Part shown: positions 55,991 to 64,000 of the stretch, piece by piece | How the letters are laid out: each line of letters starts with the position of its first letter | Position numbering within the stretch: position 1 is the first letter of the stretch | Source: Stereocaulon alpinum | Lineage: Eukaryota; Ascomycota; Lecanoromycetes; Lecanorales; Stereocaulaceae | Length of the DNA: 64,000 nucleotides | Assembly: GCA_018257865.1 (NCBI GenBank) | Contig: JAEUBA010000022.1 | Span: 124,001-188,000 of the forward strand | Direction: 5' to 3' | Notes under the pieces: generated by a model | What the model saw: only the letters and a program-made list of their open reading frames with translations | Database searches by the model: none | Told to the model about the DNA's origin: nothing | Program-made: the position numbers and the translations under genes

Positions 55991-58900
55991 GGTACATTGA
56001 CATTGGCAGGTTTCTGGAAGTGTTACAATGCGTCTTTGCCGATATGATTGTTATGCCTTTCGCTTTTTACCTATTAGCTGATGTTCTAAGAGTCACAAAC
56101 CTAGCCTCACAAGCCTATGCCTGGTACGAGACCAGTGATCATTACTCCTTGGACGTTATCATGATATTTGGAAGCTTCTCCCGACATCGCCCATATGTGA
56201 GAGTGCGATCTGGTAGGGAAATAGTTTCCGTATTATCAGATCTTAGACTTCAATCCTGGTCGTTCCCAGAAAATGCAACCGCTTACTCGCTCCCATTCAT
56301 GTGTCAAGCCTATTCCTGTGGCAGCTCCAGTGAGCGTAACACCAATCGGGGTGTCATCACAGAAGACGTCGTCAATGGAGCGATCATGTGTAAGCCTCTG
56401 CTTTAGCCAGTCCTCGGCGAACGGGCCTTCGCTGAAAATACTCGTTGCAGTGGCTATAGAAGGCGGTCCTGGATATTAGTTTGGAATGGCCGAAACCAGC
56501 AGTCAGCCTGTCATCTCCCACGTATCTGCTTTGGCTCACTTTTAAGGCTGTCTAGACCACAAAGCATTCATCATTGATGAAGAAAAGCTGCGTTACCTTG
56601 TGGAAAGGGTAAACTTTTCTCCTAATCTTCACACCCATGGCGCCTAGACTTCACACAGTGCGCTTGATAATGGTCGTGCTTCACTTTCGGAGATTTGTGA
56701 CCGGCAAGTTCGATAAGACTGGTTTGGTCTGTGGTTGGACGGAAGACCCTTCTAAGGGGAAATTCGAGGTGACACAGTCAGAGACCACGCTTCGAATACT
56801 GCCTGATTTTCCCGTAACTCGGGGAAGCCTACGCGACCGGCGTGTCTTTCGTCACAGCAGTACCATGTTACATATTAGAGCACCTCAGGTGACGCTCCAG
56901 TATTAGATATCCATCAATCGTTATTCAACGCAGACGCGGCTTAGATTGGGGAACCTCAGCACTGTCCACGAAGATATACTCACACTCGTCGGCCTCACAA
57001 GGTCTATAGGTTTCGTTCATCTGGGATAAGCCATCCGAACGTCCCTCCAAATATAATGCTGTCGAACCCCTGCCCTATATTGTCTGAGCAGATGTTCCTC
57101 CAAACCAAAACGATCACGATGAATGGTCGTTAAAAGGCGAAGCTCGGGGATTTGCAATTAGACTCTGCTCTGTAGGTGTAGTAGCGAAAAGGAAGCCTTC
57201 AAACAAGGGATTTAGGAGAACTGGGGAGAACAGCATTATCAGATACGGTAACATCGCCGTCCCAAAACAGGGGAGAGATAGAACGATCTTCTTCAACCTT
57301 GCAACTAGCCATGTCTTGATCTGGATGGCTCCCAGATCTCGCCCGAAGCATATCGATTCCCCGAGCTGCAATCCAGAGTTTGATAAAGTGGTGCTGAAAT
57401 TAGACTGGGAATCGGATCTGCGAAGTTAGGGTGACTCGGCCTAAGGGAGACACGGTGAATGTAACACGAGTCTTAGGAACTATGCTCGACGACTCTCAAG
57501 GCTGTGATCTAGACTGCAAAAAAGCCTTTGACCTGTGCAGACGAAGTCCTCGGCATATCTCAAGTCTTTGACCATAAGAACATAGACACATAGGTGATAG
57601 GTCTTGGGTCTGGAAGGAGGCGACACCAGGCCAATCGATATGTATGTAGAACAGGTCCGTGGCCCTAAAGGTACCCGAGAATACAGGTGCAGGTCATGGA
57701 GCCTACAACCCACAATTTTTATCTCACTTCTTTGTTATGCTTAGGGAACAACGACTAAGAGCTTCAGGTCTTGACCTCCTTAGCACAGAGGCTATTTAGA
57801 CCGCCGAAGCTAGCTCTAGCCCCAATAGATATTTTACTCAAGCCTCGGAAGATTCCTCGATCCCATAGTGAGGCGGTGTCAACTTTAACGATCGTTGAGA
57901 TAGTAAGAAAGCGAGGAGAACGAAAAGGATGTAGGAGTAAGAAGTATAGTGACGGCTATGGAGTCTATTGCCAGAAAATATGTATTAGCATGTTGTATTC
58001 AGCAATTCACAACCGGAAGGGTAAGACTTTAGCATGGGTTTTCCACATTCAGATCCCATTGATGACACCAGTGACTTTGCCAGTGGTTCGATCTGTGCAT
58101 GTATCCACACGGAACGTAGCGAGCGCAATACTACGATAGAGTAGTTACCCTAGAACAATTGTTGTTGTTGTGACTACCGTTCTACTTCTGCGTGCACTCA
58201 ACCCTGGGGCCAAGAGTATTGCTTAGACACGTTGGTTGGTGCACGCCAGTACATATATTCCTATAATCCTTTTCGCCACAATATGACACATCGAGAGATG
58301 TATTACCTTGAAGCAAAGTAGTACGGTCAGGCTATTATTGAAGCGTACGGAGACCGCGAGATGTTCGACACGTTATTTTTCAAATGCACCTAGAATTGAG
58401 ACTTTGTTTAGTGTGCTGCTCTATCTGTAAGTCAGTTATGAGACAGTTAGATAAGTAGAATTTCGATGCATACCATAGAGCGCAGTCGTCGAATTAGTAT
58501 CCATTCAATAGTAGATATGATTATATCGACTAGCAACTAGGCTTTCCTCAATGCCTTTACAAGTTTTACGTCCATCCTCGGCTACGCTCTCTCAACAACA
58601 GCGAAGCTCAATGAACCGTCGTTGGCGCAATACTTACACCTCATACTGACAGATTAGGTATCCTCGGCGCTCTCGTTCAGCTAATCACTCCAATTGAGAT
58701 TCATCTGTTCTATTCATGACATCTCACTCATCATCGGGTCTTCGAGCCCTTATAAGAACGAGGGTTGGATGTCGAGCTTGAGACACCTTTCGAGGCTAGA
58801 TAGTTGCAAGAGAGATAGTCAACGCAAGTACAGCTGTGGTTGTATGAGCGGGTGATAGATCTATACGCCAACGCATGTACGTTGTCATCAGCTAGAATGA

Positions 58901-59060
58901 CTGCTTAGCTGTGGGAAAGTGCATCACACGACCGTGGTAAGATGAATGATACAATTTCTAGCAATTGTGCTGGGCAGAAAAGGTCCGAGCTCAAAGCCAT
59001 AGATCATATCAAGTATGCGAGGAGCTATCTCGTCCTAGAATTGTCGTGTCATACGCAGCT
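55991..59060. other. Gene-poor stretch, about 3.1 kb, no supported gene
   Basis: This is the emptiest part of the window. Short coding-like runs exist (plus strand 58,190-58,395: one stop in about 65 codons, with YGQAIIEAYGDREMFDTLFF). The minus strand near 57,110-57,370 has an 85-codon ORF. None could be assigned or joined. No terminal repeats, target duplications or transposase/reverse-transcriptase motifs were found by eye. Confidence 0.4.
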
Positions 59061-61172
59061 TTACGGTTGACTCCCATGCTGAAGTCCCTTCCTCATCTTG
59101 TATTTGAGCGGCGCAAGTTCCCAGCTCGAGGCAATATGCGAGTCATCATCTCTCTGGATTTTCGTCCAGTCATAAGCCAATGTTCTCACCGCTCCTCCAG
59201 CGTCCCAACTCTCAATGATAAAGGCGCACTGTTCCAGATCGATCCTCTGCCGATCGACAGCGGTATCAGCGCGTTTGGTATTAATCCATGCCAACGCAGA
59301 GATACGGTTCTCGGCCATGCTGTGCGCTCCCCTCATTACTAGATTCTTGATAGCATGCGTGTTTCCAAGGGAAGCTGCGATATCGAGAGCATTCGCCTCA
59401 GGTAGGATTCCACTGGAACGAAAATTTAATTGCCAACTTTGGCTCCCAAGTCTATTGAGGACCAACATAAACATCGCCGTGACTTCTAACTTCATACCCT
59501 GAGAACGTGGAAAGAGAAGAGTAGTAGCCAGTTGCAGAGCGCTGAGCTGCTGGTTTGGGTTGACCAAAAAGGATTCTTGATATAATTTGTTCGCCTCTGC
59601 ACTGTACTTAGGAGATATTTGACAGAACCCACGTTCAACGCTTTGATACGAAGGCCGAGGACATTAAACCCGTCTTTACTGCTCATGAATGGGCTGGCAC
59701 CTTTCTTCATCAACAAGTCTGCTAGATCCCATTTTCGTTCTAGTACAGCTTCCATCCATGGTATTAATCCATCCTCATCCTATGTATCAAGGATGGCCCC
59801 AAGATCTAAGAGACGTGGTGCAAATACGGTAGCAGCAAGACTGTGATCTGGGATCTTGGCGCACAGATGGACGATGGTCTTCCTGCGTCCGTATATATTG
59901 GTAACAGGGACGCCGTAGTCAGGAAGGTTGCAGAATAGGTCAACGTTGAAAGTCAGCACAGACTCAGACAAGAGTTCGCAGAGATCTGACGGTTGGATCG
60001 CTAATTTCTTGATGAAACACATCTGGACGTCAGTATTCATTCTACCATGAGTAGACTTTAGACTACTAAGGAGACCCCGAAGTAGTAGAGCTGTAAAGTC
60101 ATTGACGTCCGCAAATAGTGAATACCAATCTTGCAGCAGTTGTAACGTCTCTTCTGCGGTGGACATCCATTTCTCTTTGTGTCTGTTCATACGAATAAAA
60201 CGACTCTCAACACCGGCTGCTGCCTCGATTAACCGGCTCACATGACCGCAGACTTGAGCAGGCCGAATATTTCTTAGTAACAGCCGTGAGTGCGACGTCT
60301 GATCTGATCTTGCCGCAAGTGCAAGAGCATCATCTCCGTCGTGGGTCGATGTCAAAGGATCTGCGCCGAACTTTATCAATATCGATGAGTGTTCTAGGCG
60401 GCCTCCGTGAATAGACCACATGAGTGGAGTGCCTCCAATTGTTGCGCCACGCATAGCTTGGGCATTGATGTCGGCGCCTGCATGTATCAGACGGCATGCA
60501 AGGTATTCAGTTTGCTCGACGTTCCAATAAGAGAGGAAGTGCAGAGAGGAGACTCCATCTTGAGACACATTAGGTTGCGCAGAGGTTGCCAGCAAGGCGT
60601 CCAAAACGCCTTTTTTACGGCACTGTGCTGCGCTGAGTATCGTCCACCCGGAGCTTGCAGATTTTACATCAATATCCGGCGTCCCTGTAGCAAGGCCATG
60701 GCCTTCCATCGCATGAGTCAAAGCGGTGTTTCTCGTTAGATCCTTCAGGGGCTGCGGACAGGCGCGCGTAGAGGAACCATCCTCACCATCGAGAGAATCA
60801 ATGCCAGAAACTGTACATGTCGCTTTCAACGCCTTAGTCACGCTTGGAAGTGCCTCTTTTGCCTTCTGTGAGCCTACTTCCATTGCAAACCTCAACCACT
60901 TGACACATTCATGGGGTCGGAATGGGACACCGAACCTATCGGCGTAGCAGATTGCCAATTGGTACGCGGCTGCGGTTCTGTCCTCTATGTGTTTCGTTCT
61001 TCTCATCTCAGATAGCCTCTCAGTATACTCTCGAAAGCCAGAGACAACCTGCGACTGAACCACGGGGCTCGTACTTTCGAAATCCGAGTACGAACTTTCT
61101 ATATCAAGCAGGTTGGCCTTGATGTCCGTTGGTATAGGTATAGGCGGGACGGCGAACCGCGATTCGTACAGA
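59061..61172 (-). pseudogene. Sel1/ankyrin-repeat protein, broken by a nonsense codon and a frameshift
   Basis: The minus strand from 61172 reads LYESRFAVPPIPIPTDIKAN, then a Sel1-like unit (AYQLAICYADRFG, CVKWLRFAMEVGSQKAKEAL). Ankyrin-like repeats follow (GWTILSAAQCRKKGVLDALL, LACRLIHAGADINAQAM, GGTPLMWSIHGGRLEHSSIL, FGADPLTSTHDGDDALALAA). A TAG at 59782-59780 interrupts LGAILDT; the same frame goes on DEDGLIPWMEAVLERKWDLA and LLMKKGASPFM. Near 59,610 the frame shifts, giving ANKLYQESFLVNPNQQLSAL, more ankyrin (ANALDIAASLGNTHAIKNLV) and a TAA/TGA-type end at 59061. At the 5' side the exon begins after CTAACTAACGTGCGATAG, a good branch site plus acceptor, so at least one upstream exon exists between 61.2 and about 61.8 kb and is not resolved. 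Confidence 0.68.
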
Positions 61173-62511
61173 CTATCGCACGTTAGTTAGGAGCCTGATA
61201 ACCTTTCCTATATCTAGCTCCCGTCGTGAGGCGTCTTTTATTAGAGTAACGCCGATGACCTGGTAATGATATTGTAGACGATGGGTATTCTTAACCCTTT
61301 CCCCACTTGACGCAGCTGGTAGTAAAAGGGTGGTAACCTTGCCTCATCTTCGCAGTTTTGTGGGAGTGGAATGAAAACTTTATTGGTTGCACCTTCTTAC
61401 ATCCATGCAAGTCGCGCATACGTGTCATGCCATCAACGGGCATTCGCAGCAAATTCGGGCGCTGGGTAGGCAAATCTAGGCATGGATTCCCGACCTTCTC
61501 GGCATTCTAACTCGTTCCCTCTGTACTTCCTCATCTTTGAGGTAAGATGATTGAAGATCTTGATATTGCGACTCTGATGCGGTCGGGGTCGTGACATCTC
61601 ATACAAGGTAGTGTTGCTGAGATATTCGAGATCAACACTCAACGAAAACGATCTGTTCTGGGAAAACTGATACCTTCACGACTTCCATATTGAACTTGAA
61701 CGCTGTGAAAGCTCTCAATCGCGGTAGCGGGGCATACTTTTTCTATCTATGGTGTCTTTGCATACGAACAATCCTTAGTGAAGTGGAACTCTGGGTCATT
61801 GGGGGATGGGAGGAGGGGTACCTAGATCATGCATACTCTTGAATGCCCCTTTCAGCTAGGTTGTGGTCCTTGACTGGCTTTGGACATCATGTAAGGCACT
61901 GTCCAACGCAGCCGAAGTTTAGAGGACACGTGGATCCTCTCTCTGGCAAGAGATAGCATTCCCACAGGTGCTCCATCAAATTAGAATATGTGGGAGATAG
62001 GGAACGTTCGAAGGGTTTCTCTTGCCTACCACGCTGCTGCAAGGGAATGCCTTAGGAAGAATTAGCGTAAGGCGGTGACTGAAGAAGTGGGGCGCAGTGC
62101 GTCGACACTCCTTATCCCAGATATCAAGCTATCATAACGAGAGCCTACATAAGGCAGCGATGTACTCATACCTGACGTAGTCATGCCCAGTGATATTTGC
62201 TCCACACCTCTCTTTGTCGCCTGGATCCAGATCTTTGTGGCTGACTCGATGTGGTCTACCTGAGCCTGTGATCAGCTTGAACCTCTGCCGTCTCGACACA
62301 ATCGGAAGGGTACTGGTCTCGATGACGATAAACAGCCAACCTGTGCCTGGTCGAAATTAACTACTTCCCTTCCCACCTGAATAATTAGTGTGTCTCTCAC
62401 ACCTCCATCTCTCTTTAATAGCTTCCAATTGAGCTTCTTGATCCTGTTGTAAGGATACTCAGTCCGTTACCAGTGCTAGCGAGCTGGCTACACGTCCATA
62501 GCTCTACAGGC
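61173..62511. other. Divergent region between the Sel1/ankyrin relic and the HeLo gene
   Basis: It should hold the missing 5' exon(s) of the minus-strand ankyrin gene; the minus strand at 61,430-61,640 has a 69-codon coding-like ORF. It also holds the promoter of the HeLo gene. No clear kinase or HeLo motif could be read on the minus strand. Confidence 0.4.
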
Positions 62512-64000
62512 ATGGCAGAAGGAGGTATAGGCATAGGTCTTGGAGCGGTGTCCGCGGTCATGCAAACGTACGGAGTGGTAACCTCGGCGTATGATGTCTA
62601 TCTCGATCTCAAAGAATTTCCTACCGCATATCAAGAATTGCGGGTGGGACTGCTAATCGAGCGGTATCGATTAGAACTGTGGGCCAATCAAGTCCTGTCC
62701 GAAGAGGAACAAGAGCAGGCCAAATTGTCTCGAAAGTATTGGCCACTTTGGGAGTTGTTGAATCTAATATTCCACAAAATGCTGGAAGGTTTTCGAACAG
62801 GAGATCATACCATGGAGAAGTATGGGCAACGTACGGGGTCATCAAACATCGTTGAATCCTCAGGTAATGGGTTTTGTCTTGGGCTATGGGCTGGCGTTCA
62901 GACCAATCTAACGGTATTGCAGATGGGGACCTGTCACAGAGCTTGTCACTAGCAGTCAAATCACATCAAAAGCCTTTGTTAACAGGCTTCTCTCAGAGGG
63001 TGAAATTTGTTCTTAGAGACAAGAAGAGGATAGAGCAACTTATCCAGAAGCTCGGCTTCTGGAACGACAGCCTTGATAAGATGACTTCGCAACTAGACCA
63101 AGAATCTTCCAGACGCCGATTGCGAACTCGACTATCCACTAGTGACACTACACAACTCCAGCATCTGGAAGCAGCAGCATCAATGTTCGTACACCCGGAC
63201 ATTCAACGGATGGCAAGCACAAGGACGATCATCGAGCAGGCAATTCAGAGCGATGTTCAGAGTATGCCGCAAAGTGTAACGATTGCAGGCCCAAGTACGT
63301 CTCTGGAGTCTGCGTCCGAGTACCAAATTGATCAGGGCCAAGTACACTTTGAAGAGACATCTTATAAGTCGGACCAAGTCCGCGCCATGGCAACTTACAA
63401 ACAAGACAGTATCATAGTTGACTGGCGATATTGCCAGGAGGATACCTGGAGGACGGCGAACCCGGCTAAATTCCAACATCGTACCGCGAGTTTGACGAAA
63501 ATCCTCAACAGTGATCTGAGACCACTAAATGTGTCTGTTCTCCACTGTATCGGTTATCTAGATCAGACCTCGGATGTTACCGGTTACGCCTTTCGCCTTC
63601 CTCCGGACGCTTTGCCTGGCCAGAAACCCTCGACACTTCATCAATTGTTGACGCGAGTCAAGTCAGGCACTGATATTCCAGACCTAGGAGAACGCTTTGA
63701 GCTCGCCAAAGCCCTTGCCTCGACACTCTTCGAGATCCACAATATTGGGTGGATGCACAAGAACATTCAGCCTAAGAATATTCTATTCTGGCCCAAACCA
63801 GGTACGGGCGTGATTGGCGAGCCAAATATCAGTAAGCCACACTTGATGGGTTTCGATATTTCCAGGCCAGACGGGCCAGGGGAATTTTCTGAGAAGCCAC
63901 CTATTCGGCCCGAAGATGATATCTACCGACATCCTGACTACAGAGGCGAGAAAGCACGTCCTTTTCAGCCCTCCTTCGATATCTATAGCTTGGGAATCAT
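62512..64000 (+). CDS. HeLo-domain protein with degenerate kinase-like domain (3'-truncated by window edge)
   Basis: Exon 1 is 62512-62863. Intron 1 is 62864-62922 (GTAATG...GCAG). Exon 2 is open from 62923 to the right edge, giving at least 476 residues. Residues 1-200 match the prion-inhibition/HeLo domain: a glycine-rich hydrophobic start (GIGIGLGAVSAVMQTYGVV), YLDLKEFPTAYQELRVGLLI, RYRLELWANQVL and a helical end (FWNDSLDKMTSQLDQE). The second domain is kinase-like: FELAKALASTLFEIHNIGWM, then HKNIQPKNILFW where active kinases have HRDxxxxN, then LMGFDISRPDG in place of DFG, then DIYRHPDYRGEK and FDIYSLGII. The catalytic Asp is Asn, so it is probably a pseudokinase. In Podospora and relatives HeLo domains insert into membranes and kill cells when triggered; here that is inference from the family. 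The ATG start is 40 codons inside a longer frame that begins with GTG. Confidence 0.83.

Noticed and set aside
57114..57371. Minus-strand ORF considered as a HET-domain fragment
   Set aside because: No HET signature (SYxWG, WIDxxCINQ) could be read in any frame.

Overview
This is a nuclear contig piece from a filamentous ascomycete (Pezizomycotina), most likely a dothideomycete. The genes are split by short GT-AG introns (about 48-95 nt, sometimes with a visible CTAAC/CTAAT branch site). They sit singly on either strand with no operons, and the families are fungal: SLX4, KEOPS Cgi121, DUF3433, Zn2Cys6 regulators, HeLo-domain proteins and large-subunit catalases. The class-level placement is inference from gene content only. 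Exon borders below come from reading frames and splice signals, not from transcripts.

Left part (1-26 kb). The window opens inside SLX4 (DNA repair). Cgi121 (tRNA t6A/KEOPS, minus strand, three exons) follows, then a decayed Rho-GTPase-like scrap, an intact secreted thaumatin-like protein and a broken acetate-transporter (GPR1/FUN34) pseudogene. The 3' end of that pseudogene overlaps a small secreted-protein ORF on the other strand. Next come a conserved five-exon protein of unknown function (10.3-11.8 kb) and a 1166-residue DUF3433 membrane protein with an internal 60-bp minisatellite (13.3-16.9 kb). A strongly strand-skewed, G4-capable intergenic block lies between that gene and a secreted cysteine-rich protein (18.1-18.7 kb). 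A gene-poor stretch, an F-box pseudogene (21.5-22.5 kb) and a diverged secreted large-subunit catalase (23.2-25.5 kb) close this part.

Middle part (26-53 kb) is mostly housekeeping and regulatory. It holds a mitochondrial Bax-inhibitor/GHITM-like protein, a cyclic-nucleotide-binding/F-box/LRR protein, a Zn2Cys6 transcription factor and another small secreted protein. It continues with an M28 glutamate-carboxypeptidase-like membrane peptidase, a 1487-residue ankyrin protein with a STAND-type N-terminus and a C-terminal short-repeat tail, a zinc alcohol dehydrogenase and a polytopic membrane protein of unknown function.

Right part (53-64 kb) is a gene-poor, decaying accessory region. It holds a multi-exon relic at 54.9-56.0 kb, a Sel1/ankyrin pseudogene on the minus strand (59.1-61.2 kb) and, pointing away from it, a HeLo-domain/degenerate-kinase gene that runs off the right edge. 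Together with the ankyrin protein at 42.7 kb and the F-box relic, this resembles the fungal allorecognition/regulated-cell-death gene pool. The divergent HeLo-kinase / Sel1-ankyrin pair is the best candidate for an unusual system here.
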